Shown one piece after another: positions 7,145-15,846 of a stretch of DNA of 33,962 nucleotides; within the stretch, counting starts at the first letter, position 1; the number at the start of each line of letters is the position of its first letter. This DNA comes from UBA5336 sp039815055. Lineage in GTDB: Bacteria; Pseudomonadota; Alphaproteobacteria; Caulobacterales; Hyphomonadaceae. The stretch covers positions 1 to 33,962 of the forward strand of contig JBCCAA010000034.1 of assembly GCA_039815055.1 (NCBI GenBank), in the 5' to 3' direction. The notes under the pieces were generated by a model. That model did not search any database. It was given only the letters and a program-made list of their open reading frames with translations, and was not told where the DNA came from. The translations under genes and the position numbers were made by a program.

Positions 7145-10009
7145 TTAAAGTGCCTCCAGGCCAGCGCGGGCCGCGTTAAGTTTCTCGACCCGGATTTTGC
7201 CATCAACAACCCGCTGGCGATTCTCTTCGACCACCTCCAGCGGGGCTTTCGCCACAAAATTCGGATTGGCGAGCTTTTTCTCGAGCCCGGTCAATTCCTT
7301 GTCTAGGGCCCTGAGTTCCTTATCGAGCCGCGATTTTGCCTCGCCGGCATCGATGAGATCGGCAATCCGCAACGCAACCGACGTTCCGCCGACCACTGTT
7401 GTGATAGAGCCCTCCGGGGCCTCGGCCTCGGCGCGGGCCGTTTCCAGACGAGCGCGGGCAATGATCGCCCCTTTGTGCCGGTCCAGCCGGTCGCGAGTTG
7501 GCTTGTCGGCATCCACAAGAGTCATGGGCACTTTTGTGCCAGCACCCACCCCCAGATCGGCGCGCGCGGACCGGATTTCCGAGATGAGTTCCGTGACCCA
7601 GTTCAGCTCTTCGGTAGCGGCAGGATTATCATGGACCTCGTCGAATTCAGGCCAGCTTTGCAGCATCAGGAAGCCTTGGCGCTGCGGCCCGTGCTCGGAC
7701 AATGCCTCCCACAGCTCTTCGGTGATGAAAGGCATAAACGGGTGAAGCAGCTTCAGGGTTTGATCGAGCACCCAGCCCGCAACCTGGCGCGTCTCGCCCT
7801 TGGCAGTCTCATCCTCGCCGTTCAGGAGCGGCTTGATCAATTCCAGATACCAGTCGCAGAACGTGTTCCAGGTGAAGCGATAGGCGGCGCCCGCTGCGTC
7901 ATCGAACCGATAGGCTTCCAAGGCGATAGTCGCCTCCTTGAAAGCAGCAGCACATTCGCTGACGATCCACTGATTGGTGGGCTGTTTGAGCGCCCGCGGG
8001 TCCAGCTCGCCATCCCAATTGGCGCACTCGTTCATCTGGCAGAAACGCGCGGCATTCCAGAGCTTGGTGCCAAAATTGCGATTGCCTTCAACGGCTTGCT
8101 TGGAGAGACGGATATTGCGCCCCATGCCGGCCATTCGGCTCATCGTAAAGCGCAGGGCGTCTGCGCCATATTCGTCGATCAGCTCCAGCGGGTCCATGGC
8201 ATTGCCCTTGGACTTGCTCATCTTCTGGCCTTTTTCATCCAGGACGAGGGCATGGATGTAGACGTGCTTGAACGGGATCTGGCCGGTAAAATGCAGCCCC
8301 ATCATCATCATCCGGGCGACCCAGAAGAAGATGATGTCGAAGGCCGTGACGAGCACCGCGCCGGGGTAAAACATGTCGAGTTCGTCGGTTTCGTTCGGCC
8401 AGCCAAGGGTGGAGAAGGGCCAAAGGGCGGAGGAGAACCAAGTGTCGAGGACGTCGGGGTCTCGCGCCAGAAGTGCAAAATCATCTTTGTCGACAAAATT
8501 GTTCGCAACAGCCTCTTCATGTTCGGCGATCCGCCAGCTGCCGGGCCCGCTCATCTCAGCTTGCCGAAGCGCCTCTTTTTCATTGTCAGCGACGATGATG
8601 CGTCCATCAGGCCCATACCAAGCCGGAATCCGATGCCCCCACCAGAGCTGGCGGGAGATGCACCAAGGCTCGATATTGTCGAGCCAGTTGAAATAGGTCT
8701 TTGACCAATTGTCGGGCACGAAATCGGTGCGCCCATCGGCCACTGCGGCGCGCGCCTCTTTAGACAGCTCTTCGGCATTCACGAACCATTGGTCGGTCAG
8801 CATCGGCTCAATGACGACGCCGGAGCGGTCGCCAAAGGGCTGCATGATTTTCTTCTTCTCGATGCGTGGGACGGCCTCGCCGCTCTCCTCATCGGTATCG
8901 GTGACCATCAGGCCCAGCGCGATGATATCGGCGACAATCGCCTCTCGCGCCTCAAACCGGTCCATGCCGACATATTTTTCCGGCACCGAGCCATCAATAT
9001 CGGTCATCGCGCCGCGCTCATCCAGCAGGCGCAGCATCGGCAGATCATGGCGCTTGGCGACCATATTGTCGTTGAAATCATGGGCGCCGGTGATCTTCAC
9101 CGCGCCGGAGCCGAACTCGGGATCGGGATACTCATCGGCGATGATTGGGATCAGCCGGTTAGCCAGGGGCAGGCGCACCATCTTGCCGACAATCGGCGCA
9201 TACCGTTCATCATCGGGATGAACCGCCACCGCGCCATCGCCCAGCATGGTTTCAGGCCGGGTCGTGGCGATGGAAATCCAGTCGCGTTCCTCCTCGAGCA
9301 CCACATTCCCATCCTCGTCTTTCTCGACATAGGTGTAGGTCTCGCCGCCCTCGAGCGGGTATTTAAAGTGCCACATATGGCCATCAACGTCGCGGTTCTC
9401 GACCTCAAGATCAGAGATCGCGGTCTGGAAATGCGGGTCCCAGTTCACAAGGCGCTTATCGCGGTAGATGAGGCCTTCATTGTAGAGCTGCACGAAGGCA
9501 TTGCGCACGGCTTCGGCCATGGCGACATCATCGTTCGGGTCTGGCGTGTCGGCTGGCAAATGCGGGTTTCGCCCCATGGTGAAACGGGTGCGCGACCAGT
9601 CCATGGACGAGCCGAGCCTGCGATCCTGATCCAGGATCTTGCCGCCAGACTGTTCTTTCCAGGCCCAGACTTTTTCAGTGAAATCTTCGCGCGACATGTC
9701 GGTGCGCTTCACACCGTCTTTCGCAAGCTCGCGCTCGACCACCATTTGCGTGGCGATGCCCGCATGGTCCGTGCCCGGTTGCCAAAGGACATTCTTGCCG
9801 CGCATCCGCTCAAACCGGACCAACACATCCTGCAGCGTATGGTTCAGCGCATGGCCCATATGCAAAACGCCCGTCACATTCGGCGGCGGAATAACGATGC
9901 AGTAGGGCTCTGCAGCCGTGTCCATTGAGGGCTTAAAGCAGCCCTCCTGTTCCCAACGCTTATAGAGGCGCGGTTCGGCGGCGGCGGGGTCGAAACGGGA
10001 ATCCAGCAT
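7145..10009 (-). CDS. valS: Valyl-tRNA synthetase
   Basis: This class Ia synthetase of 954 residues charges tRNA-Val and edits mis-activated threonine. The HIGH signature appears as HMGH (residues 50-53) in PPPNVTGVLHMGHALNHTLQ. KMSKS is at 596-600. The CP1 editing domain lies between about 200 and 400, with ATTRPETMLGDGAVAVHPDD. The anticodon-binding domain (WNTFCDWYLELIKP) follows. The C-terminal 70 residues are the coiled-coil tRNA-binding arm (RLDKELRALDKELTGLEKKL). Length is normal. A terminator separates it from popZ upstream, so it probably has its own promoter inside the 83-bp gap, though I cannot pick one with confidence. Downstream it is translationally adjacent to the isoaspartyl peptidase gene. 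Long plus-strand reading frames opposite this gene are codon-bias shadows. Confidence 0.98.
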   Translation of the reverse strand: MLDSRFDPAAAEPRLYKRWEQEGCFKPSMDTAAEPYCIVIPPPNVTGVLHMGHALNHTLQDVLVRFERMRGKNVLWQPGTDHAGIATQMVVERELAKDGVKRTDMSREDFTEKVWAWKEQSGGKILDQDRRLGSSMDWSRTRFTMGRNPHLPADTPDPNDDVAMAEAVRNAFVQLYNEGLIYRDKRLVNWDPHFQTAISDLEVENRDVDGHMWHFKYPLEGGETYTYVEKDEDGNVVLEEERDWISIATTRPETMLGDGAVAVHPDDERYAPIVGKMVRLPLANRLIPIIADEYPDPEFGSGAVKITGAHDFNDNMVAKRHDLPMLRLLDERGAMTDIDGSVPEKYVGMDRFEAREAIVADIIALGLMVTDTDEESGEAVPRIEKKKIMQPFGDRSGVVIEPMLTDQWFVNAEELSKEARAAVADGRTDFVPDNWSKTYFNWLDNIEPWCISRQLWWGHRIPAWYGPDGRIIVADNEKEALRQAEMSGPGSWRIAEHEEAVANNFVDKDDFALLARDPDVLDTWFSSALWPFSTLGWPNETDELDMFYPGAVLVTAFDIIFFWVARMMMMGLHFTGQIPFKHVYIHALVLDEKGQKMSKSKGNAMDPLELIDEYGADALRFTMSRMAGMGRNIRLSKQAVEGNRNFGTKLWNAARFCQMNECANWDGELDPRALKQPTNQWIVSECAAAFKEATIALEAYRFDDAAGAAYRFTWNTFCDWYLELIKPLLNGEDETAKGETRQVAGWVLDQTLKLLHPFMPFITEELWEALSEHGPQRQGFLMLQSWPEFDEVHDNPAATEELNWVTELISEIRSARADLGVGAGTKVPMTLVDADKPTRDRLDRHKGAIIARARLETARAEAEAPEGSITTVVGGTSVALRIADLIDAGEAKSRLDKELRALDKELTGLEKKLANPNFVAKAPLEVVEENRQRVVDGKIRVEKLNAARAGLEAL

Positions 10010-10026
10010 GGCGCGCGTCTAAGCAG

Positions 10027-10063
10027 AAAAACGAACGGCGCGCCACACCGTGTGACGCGCCGT
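10027..10063 (-). terminator. Rho-independent terminator after popZ, minus strand
   Basis: ACGGCGCG (10035-10042) pairs with CGCGCCGT (10056-10063), and an inner CACA/TGTG stem extends the hairpin. On the minus strand the stem is followed by TCG and then TTTTT (10031-10027). It lies 30 bp beyond the popZ stop codon and before valS, so it should insulate the two genes. Confidence 0.75.
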
Positions 10064-10092
10064 CCATACGAAATTGTATTGGATCGGGCTGA

Positions 10093-10833
10093 CTAGCGCG
10101 CGAGACGGGATATCCGCTGCACTTCCAGCTCGACCTTGTCTTCCACGATGGCCGGAAGGTTTTCGTCGAGCCATTCCTTGATCATTGGTTTCAGCAGCTC
10201 GCGAACCATGCCTTCCAGCGTGTTCTCGCTGCCCATGTCCAGTTTGGCAACGAGCTTGGCGAGCGCGCCTGCGGCGGCGTTGTCTGTGGCTTCTGCGGTC
10301 AGGGCCTGCATTGGTTCCTCCTCAGCGGGGACAGTCTCGGTGGGGGTTACTGATTCGAATTCGGGTTCAGGTTCCGACGCCGGGAAGGCAACCGGTTCGG
10401 TATCGTAGGTTTCAAAGTCGATATCGTCATCCTCGACGATCAACTCATCCTCGACCAGGTCCAGCGGATCTGCGACAGCTGCGCCGGCGAACTCAGCGGT
10501 GAGTTCGTCCATTGTCGATTCATCGGAAATGAGGTCGTCCATCGCGTCTACCGCATCGGCGGTCAGAACATCTTCGGCCTCTGGTTCGGTGTCTGCTTGG
10601 ACGGGGGTATCCTCAAGATCCAGGTCCGACAGGTCGAATTCCTCGAACATGTCATCATCGTCTGGAAGCGCGATCTCCTCGACGGACGCGACAGCAACCG
10701 GTTCCGGTTCTGGCTGGACCTCCAGCTCGGGCTCCGGGGCGCTTGGTGGCACCGCGTCATCTTCTGAGATGATTTTGCGGATGGAGGCCAGAATTTCCTC
10801 CATCGTCGGTTCTTTGTGCGCCTGATCTGCCAT
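10093..10833 (-). CDS. popZ: Polar organizing protein PopZ (DUF2497)
   Basis: This 246-residue protein has both conserved ends of PopZ. The N-terminal helix is KEPTMEEILASIRKIISEDD, which in Caulobacter recruits client proteins. The C-terminal oligomerisation helices contain LEGMVRELLKPMIKEWLDENLP and VELEVQRISRLAR. The roughly 150 residues between are strongly acidic and Pro/Glu/Asp-rich (EPELEVQPEPEP, DDDDMFEEFDLSDLDLED), matching the disordered acidic linker that makes PopZ condensates. In Caulobacter, PopZ anchors the chromosome origin through ParB and gathers cell-cycle kinases at the pole; the same role is inferred here. Caulobacter PopZ is about 177 residues, so this linker is clearly longer. 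Neighbours tolC and valS are a common alphaproteobacterial arrangement. Confidence 0.93.
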   Translation of the reverse strand: MADQAHKEPTMEEILASIRKIISEDDAVPPSAPEPELEVQPEPEPVAVASVEEIALPDDDDMFEEFDLSDLDLEDTPVQADTEPEAEDVLTADAVDAMDDLISDESTMDELTAEFAGAAVADPLDLVEDELIVEDDDIDFETYDTEPVAFPASEPEPEFESVTPTETVPAEEEPMQALTAEATDNAAAGALAKLVAKLDMGSENTLEGMVRELLKPMIKEWLDENLPAIVEDKVELEVQRISRLAR

Positions 10834-10862
10834 CTTCAGTCCTCGCCGCCCGGCAACTTTTA

Positions 10863-10900
10863 GTTAACGTCAACCCAAGGCCTATGCCGAGTGGGTTAAC
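10863..10900. promoter_or_regulatory. Two GTTAAC sites in the popZ upstream region
   Basis: GTTAAC occurs at 10863-10868 and 10895-10900, inside the 114-bp gap between tolC and popZ. The flanking CAACCC and GGGTT make an imperfect larger dyad. Both contain the TTAAC core of CtrA half-sites, but the spacing does not fit TTAA-N7-TTAA. It is offered as a candidate control region of popZ only. Confidence 0.3.
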
Positions 10901-10947
10901 AAGTTGCTGACAAGCGTAAACCGAGTCGCGGCGGGATTCAGTGTGAA

Positions 10948-12234
10948 TTAAGGGCCGGCCGACAAAACAGCCGCGCGCGACAGCCCCCCCGTCAGCTGCA
11001 ACACTTGATAAGCCGCAACCTGCGCATCGCGTTCGGCATTCACCAGCGATAGACGCGCATCGAGCAGGTCTTGCTCACTGTCCAGCACGTCGAGGGTCGT
11101 ACGCGTGCCAACGGTAAGTTCCTGGCGCGCGCCGTCGAACGCGATTTCCGCCGCCTCGACCTGACGAACCGATGCTTCGATGGACAAGAGCGCGGCTTCA
11201 TAGCCGAACCAGGCCGAGGCAAGCCCGGCGCGGATGTCGCGTTCTGCAGCATTGGTGTTCAGGCGTGCCTGATCTCGGCGTAACCGGGCCTGGCTGACCC
11301 GGGCGTCCACCAGTCCGCTTTGCCAAAGGGGAATCGAGCCACGCGCCAGCGCGCTCACCGTAGTGTCATACTCATCGTCTTTGAATTCCTGCTGACCGCT
11401 GGCGGTACCGACGATCTCAAGCTGCAGCCGTCCCGCCGCCTTGGCCTGGTCGATCGCCTCACTTGCCGAGCGCTCCTGCTCGCGAAGGGCCAGGAGCTGG
11501 GGGTTATCCAACACGGCGAATTCGAGGGCTTCCTCGAAATTTTCTGGCAGAACCGGAAGCGGCGGGGTCGGGCCAAGGTCGCCCGGCACAGCATCCGTGA
11601 CAGCGATAAAGTCAGCAATCGCCGCCTGTACGCCGGCTGCAGCGGCCGCCTCGCCAGCGAGTGCACCGGCCAGACGGGCTTCGGTGAGAGCCACGTCGGT
11701 GCGCGTTACAAAACCCACATCAAACCGAGCGGTTGCCGCTTCCACTTGTTCGCGCAGCAGCTCCACGTTGTTTCCGCGGATGTCGAGGGTCTCGCGGGCG
11801 GCTTTGACATCCAGGAAAGCCGTAGCCGTTTCCAGGAACAATTGTTGCCGCGTGGCTTCAAGATTGGCGCTTGCCGCATCGATCCCGGCCTCGGCCGCAC
11901 GAATGCCCGCCGCCACGCGGCCGCCGGTGTAAATTGGCCGCGCGGCCTCAAGCTGAACGTTGGCGGTGGGGCGCTCGCCGATATTGGGTGAAAAGGCCCG
12001 GTTGGAGTCGATGGACTCATAACCGCCAGATGCCGATAGCGAGACGGTCACACCGCCAGCTGCACGCGCTTCATCCAGCGCGGCACGGGCAATATCGGCG
12101 TCGGCCTTGCTCGACTCCAGCGTTGGGTTAGCCACTTCCGCAAGTGTGAACGCTTCATCCAGCGTTTGTGATTGGGCTGGCAAAGCCAAAGCACAGGCCA
12201 TTGCTGCACCGGACAGTAGAACTGAGAGTTTCAT
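10948..12234 (-). CDS. tolC: TolC-family outer-membrane channel protein
   Basis: This 428-residue protein starts with a signal peptide (MKLSVLLSGAAMACALALPAQSQ) followed by TLDEAFTLAEVANPTLESSKADADIA. That is the usual opening of an OEP/TolC repeat, with two internally related halves (second half around FAVLDNPQLLALREQERSASEAI). The helices are long, Ala/Glu-rich and heptad-like, and GLVDARVSQARLRRDQARLN and ERDAQVAAYQVLQLTGGL lie in the second half. It should form the trimeric outer-membrane exit duct for type I secretion or RND/ABC efflux. No inner-membrane partner is encoded nearby, so it probably serves several pumps. GAGG before ATG supports the start. A perfect 17-bp palindrome 58 bp upstream suggests control by a TetR-type repressor. 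The neighbouring pcm-like gene is upstream on the same strand. Confidence 0.92.
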   Translation of the reverse strand: MKLSVLLSGAAMACALALPAQSQTLDEAFTLAEVANPTLESSKADADIARAALDEARAAGGVTVSLSASGGYESIDSNRAFSPNIGERPTANVQLEAARPIYTGGRVAAGIRAAEAGIDAASANLEATRQQLFLETATAFLDVKAARETLDIRGNNVELLREQVEAATARFDVGFVTRTDVALTEARLAGALAGEAAAAAGVQAAIADFIAVTDAVPGDLGPTPPLPVLPENFEEALEFAVLDNPQLLALREQERSASEAIDQAKAAGRLQLEIVGTASGQQEFKDDEYDTTVSALARGSIPLWQSGLVDARVSQARLRRDQARLNTNAAERDIRAGLASAWFGYEAALLSIEASVRQVEAAEIAFDGARQELTVGTRTTLDVLDSEQDLLDARLSLVNAERDAQVAAYQVLQLTGGLSRAAVLSAGP

Positions 12235-12291
12235 TGCGCGCCTCTAACCTCGCCTGATACGGGGCACTGTGCGAATGCACCCCTTCAAAAC

Positions 12292-12308
12292 AGTGAACAC
12301 TGTTCACT
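12292..12308. promoter_or_regulatory. Perfect 17-bp palindrome AGTGAACACTGTTCACT, probable TetR-type operator of tolC
   Basis: AGTGAACA and TGTTCACT are exact inverted copies around one central base. Length, symmetry and the TGAACA-N-TGTTCA core are typical of operators bound by TetR-family repressors that control efflux genes. The site ends 58 bp before the tolC start codon in the 141-bp gap, where a promoter would lie. No regulator gene is in the window, so binding is inferred. Confidence 0.7.
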
Positions 12309-12375
12309 TTTACGCTGACCAACTGAAATCGGACGGCGTTTTTCAGTTTTTTTGCAAGTTCAGCGCCAGACAGGG

Positions 12376-13029
12376 TTAAAAAACGAAGGATTTCGGAGTG
12401 TTGAAAGTATCAAATTTCGGCGGTCTGCAGTCGAACACTTCCCGATGGGCCACCGTATTGCCTGAACACGTATAAATCCGCGCCTTGCCCAGCGCCGCAT
12501 CGCTTTGAACCACGACGCCCAACCGGCCGCCGTCTGCCAGTTGCCCTGTCAGGCTGTCTGGCACCGCCTCGACCATGCCACAGATCAAAATGAGGTCGAA
12601 AGGCCCCTGGTCCGGCAATCCATCCGGCAAGGGAGCCCGAATCGCCGCGACCTGGTCCAGGCCCAGCCGAGACATTCGATCGGTCATCGCATCCACGCCG
12701 GCCTCATCATCTTCAATGGCGATCACCGTTTCGGTGAGTGTGGCCAGCAAAGCCGCCTCATATCCAGCACCTGCACCGATAACCATGGCCACATCACTCG
12801 GACCGGGTTCCAGGGCGATCAACATCTTTCCGATATCGCGAGGTAACCACATGGCGCGACTGTCGCCGGTTTTGATTTCCAGTTCTGAATAGGCAATCGA
12901 GCGCTTTGAGGATGGCAGGAACGCTTCGCGCGGCACCTTCAGGAACGCTCGAACGATGTCTGGATCGGTGACGTCGTTTGGGCGGATCTGGCTGTCTACC
13001 ATGATCCGACGAGCGGCTTCGAAATCCAT
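12376..13029 (-). CDS. Protein-L-isoaspartate O-methyltransferase-like protein, probably divergent
   Basis: This 217-residue protein has the PCMT fold: MDFEAARRIMVDSQIRPNDV and LKVPREAFLPSSKRSIAYSE at the N-terminus, then the SAM-binding motif VIGAGAGYEAALLATL (residues about 83-98) and IAIEDDEAG as the acidic loop after strand 2. Genuine isoaspartyl repair enzymes carry an ISQPYMVA-type substrate motif before the SAM loop. Here the corresponding stretch reads RAMWLPRDIGKMLIAL, without Ser-Gln-Pro. The C-terminal DTFNTPKSFVF also differs from the housekeeping enzyme. This is the subfamily commonly found upstream of tolC in alphaproteobacteria. It probably still binds SAM, but repair of isoaspartate is uncertain. 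It is divergent from topA, with AGAGGA before the ATG. Confidence 0.82.
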   Translation of the reverse strand: MDFEAARRIMVDSQIRPNDVTDPDIVRAFLKVPREAFLPSSKRSIAYSELEIKTGDSRAMWLPRDIGKMLIALEPGPSDVAMVIGAGAGYEAALLATLTETVIAIEDDEAGVDAMTDRMSRLGLDQVAAIRAPLPDGLPDQGPFDLILICGMVEAVPDSLTGQLADGGRLGVVVQSDAALGKARIYTCSGNTVAHREVFDCRPPKFDTFNTPKSFVF

Positions 13030-13130
13030 GGGCGTGTCCTCTCACTCAGGAGGTGTGTGTCGTTGGATGCTCGCTTAGCGTGCGCCCGCCCGCCGGGCAA
13101 GCAAACCGATTGCCGCGCCGCTGCTTGTGC

Positions 13131-13160
13131 TTGACATGACCGGGGGGCTCTCCCAGTTTC
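13131..13160 (+). promoter_or_regulatory. Candidate topA promoter
   Basis: An exact -35 hexamer TTGACA is at 13131-13136, 56 bp before the topA ATG. The -10 region at the usual distance (CAGTTT, 13154-13159) is a poor match, so only the -35 element is persuasive. The surrounding 162-bp gap separates topA from the divergent pcm-like gene. Confidence 0.35.
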
Positions 13161-13191
13161 CGGCGCCTTAGAGCGCTGCGAGGAGCCAGCC

Positions 13192-15750
13192 ATGAAAGTT
13201 GTCATCGTCGAATCGCCGGCAAAGGCAAAGACGATCAACAAATATCTCGGGAAGGATTACCATGTGTTGGCCTCCTACGGCCACATACGGGATCTGCCAT
13301 CCAAAGACGGATCAGTGGATCCGGAAAATGGATTCGAGATGATTTGGCAGGCCGACAGCAAGTCGGCGGCACGCATCCGCGAAATCGCCGATGCGGTCAA
13401 AGGATCCGAGAAGCTCATTCTCGCAACTGACCCCGATCGGGAAGGCGAAGCAATTTCCTGGCATCTGCTCGAAGTGCTGAAAAAGCGCCGTGCCTTGAAG
13501 GATGTCGATGTCGAACGGGTCGTGTTCAACGCGATCACAAAATCGGCCGTCACCAGCGCGATGGAAAACCCGCGCGAAGTCGATGGTGAGTTGGTGGAGG
13601 CCTACCTGGCCCGCCGAGCACTCGATTATCTGGTCGGCTTCAACCTTTCGCCGGTCCTTTGGCGGAAACTCCCTGGCGCGCGCTCAGCCGGCCGGGTGCA
13701 ATCAGTTGCGCTTCGGATCATCTGCCAGCGCGAGCTGGAAATTGAGACCTTCGTGCCGCAGGAATATTGGCAGGTCGCGGCCAAGCTGCGCGCGCCAGAC
13801 GGCTCAGATTTCGACACGCGTCTCCATAGCTTGGACGGCAAGGCCCTGAAGAAATTCGACCTGCCGAATGCCGAGGCTGCTCAAAACGCCCTCGATGCGG
13901 TTAAAACTGGCGGCTACAGCGTCACATCGGTGGAAGCTAAGCCGGTTAAGCGCAACCCACCGCCGCCCTTTATCACCTCCACGCTACAGCAGGATGCGTC
14001 GCGCCGCCTCGGCTTCAGCGCCAAACGCACCATGCAAGCAGCCCAGAAGCTCTACGAAGCGGGCAAAATTACGTACATGCGGACCGACGGGGTCAACATG
14101 GCCGAGGAAGCTTATCATGGCGCCCGCGACCAGATCCGGTCGGCCTATGGCGCGCAGTACTTGCCGGAAAAGCCGCGTCGATACTCATCCAAACAAAAGA
14201 ACGCCCAGGAGGCCCATGAGGCCATCCGACCCACCGAATTTTCCCTGACACCAGAAGAGTTCAAACAGGCCGATGGCGACCAGTGGATGCTCTACGCCCT
14301 GATCTGGCGTCGCGCGACGGCCAGCCAAATGCAGCCGGCAGAGTTCGAACGCACCACTATCGACCTCACCTCCAAGGATGGCCGGGCCGGGCTTCGCGCG
14401 TCCGGTCAGGTGCTGATCTTTGACGGTTTCATCCGGCTCTATACGGAAGGCCGCGACGAGCCGACGGACGATGATGAAGACAAGCGCTTGCCAAAACTGC
14501 GCGACGGCGAGCATTGCGATCTGCTCGACGCGTCGTCCAGCCAGCACTTCACTGAGCCGCCGCCGCGCTTCACCGAAGCCAGCCTGGTGAAGAAGCTTGA
14601 GGAATTGGGCATCGGCCGCCCGTCCACATACGCCTCGATCATAACCACCCTTCAGGACCGCGATTATGTACGCCTGGACAGCAAGCGCTTCTTCCCGGAA
14701 GACAAAGGTCGGCTGGTTACGGCCTTCCTTGAGAATTTCTTCCAACGCTACGTGGAATATGATTTCACCGCCGGGCTGGAAGAAAAGCTGGACGTCATTT
14801 CGGACGGAAAGCTCGACTGGAAGATTTTCCTCGAAGAGTTCTGGAAAGAGTTTCAGACCGCGATCGGCGGCACGAAAGACTTGCGCGTCTCCGAAGTGCT
14901 GGACGCTCTGAACGAAGCGCTCGGCCCCTATGTTTTCCCTGCCGTAGACGCCGATGGCAACGCCAAAGAAAATCCACGCCTCTGCCCGCTTTGCAATGAG
15001 GGCGAATTGTCGGTGAAACTGGGCCGCGGCGGTGCGTTTATTGGCTGCGGACGGTACCCGGAATGCAAATACACCCGCTCATTCTCGGTTTCTGAAGATG
15101 AGCAGGTCATCAATCCTGATGGCCAGGAACTCGGCACTGATCCAGATACCGGATTGGTGGTGACGCTACGCTCAGGGCGCTTTGGACCGTACGTGCAACT
15201 CGGCGAAGCTGAAGAGGGCGAAAAGCCTAAACGCGGATCACTGCCCAAGGGTTGGGAAGCCGATCAGCTCACGCTTGAAAAAGCGCTCTTGCTTTTGTCA
15301 CTACCGCGCGAAGTTGGCCCACATCCCGAGGACGGTGAGCCGATCCTCGCCAATATCGGGCGTTACGGCCCCTATGTGCAGCATCAGAAAACCTATGCGA
15401 ATCTTCCAGATGTGAACGAGGTTTTCGAGGTCGGTCTCAACCGCGCCGTGACGCTGATTGCGGAAAAACGGGCTAACCCGCGCGGGAGAGGCGGCAGCGC
15501 CGCTAAACCGCTTCGCGAACTCGGCAAGCACCCCTCAGATGACGGCGTCATTGCTGTCTTCGAAGGCCGATACGGTCCTTATGTGAAGCATGGCAAAACC
15601 AATGCAACACTGCCCAAGGATGTGGCGCCCGACGCGGTTACTCTGGAGCAGGCCATTGAGTTGATCAATGCCAGGGCCGCAAAGGGCAAAAAGAAGCCAG
15701 CAGCGAAGAAAAAACCCGCCGCAAAAAAGAAGACACCGGCCAAAAAATAG
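13192..15750 (+). CDS. topA: DNA topoisomerase I
   Basis: This type IA enzyme of 852 residues relaxes negative supercoils by single-strand passage. The Toprim domain opens with MKVVIVESPAKAKTINKYLG and has the acidic triad D80-D82-E84 in ATDPDREGEAISWHLLE. The catalytic tyrosine is Tyr295 in KITYMRTDG. EELGIGRPSTYASIITTLQ marks the domain III/IV region. One four-cysteine zinc finger is visible (C598, C601, C619, C625), followed by three Toprim C-terminal repeats with RFGPYVQ, RYGPYVQ and RYGPYVKHGKTNATLP. The end is a lysine/alanine tail (KKPAAKKKPAAKKKTPAKK) typical of many bacterial TopA proteins and likely to aid DNA binding. AGGAG stands six bases before the ATG. Divergent from the pcm-like gene. 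Confidence 0.98.
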   Translation: MKVVIVESPAKAKTINKYLGKDYHVLASYGHIRDLPSKDGSVDPENGFEMIWQADSKSAARIREIADAVKGSEKLILATDPDREGEAISWHLLEVLKKRRALKDVDVERVVFNAITKSAVTSAMENPREVDGELVEAYLARRALDYLVGFNLSPVLWRKLPGARSAGRVQSVALRIICQRELEIETFVPQEYWQVAAKLRAPDGSDFDTRLHSLDGKALKKFDLPNAEAAQNALDAVKTGGYSVTSVEAKPVKRNPPPPFITSTLQQDASRRLGFSAKRTMQAAQKLYEAGKITYMRTDGVNMAEEAYHGARDQIRSAYGAQYLPEKPRRYSSKQKNAQEAHEAIRPTEFSLTPEEFKQADGDQWMLYALIWRRATASQMQPAEFERTTIDLTSKDGRAGLRASGQVLIFDGFIRLYTEGRDEPTDDDEDKRLPKLRDGEHCDLLDASSSQHFTEPPPRFTEASLVKKLEELGIGRPSTYASIITTLQDRDYVRLDSKRFFPEDKGRLVTAFLENFFQRYVEYDFTAGLEEKLDVISDGKLDWKIFLEEFWKEFQTAIGGTKDLRVSEVLDALNEALGPYVFPAVDADGNAKENPRLCPLCNEGELSVKLGRGGAFIGCGRYPECKYTRSFSVSEDEQVINPDGQELGTDPDTGLVVTLRSGRFGPYVQLGEAEEGEKPKRGSLPKGWEADQLTLEKALLLLSLPREVGPHPEDGEPILANIGRYGPYVQHQKTYANLPDVNEVFEVGLNRAVTLIAEKRANPRGRGGSAAKPLRELGKHPSDDGVIAVFEGRYGPYVKHGKTNATLPKDVAPDAVTLEQAIELINARAAKGKKKPAAKKKPAAKKKTPAKK

Positions 15751-15846
15751 AGCCCTGGAGTTGCATCATATTTTTCTCTGAAAGGGCTTCCCTCACCCAC
15801 CGTCAGTCGTGAGATAGGGCAAAAAATCGAACTGTTGGAGACGCCC

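Noticed and set aside
7475..9928. Two long plus-strand reading frames (7475-8704 and 8789-9928) opposite valS
   Set aside because: They lie wholly inside valS on the other strand, have no ribosome site or family motifs, and reflect the codon bias of valS.
15751..15826. Inverted repeat AGCCCT / AGGGCT after topA as a terminator
   Set aside because: The arms are short and about 25 bases apart with a T-run inside the loop rather than after the stem.
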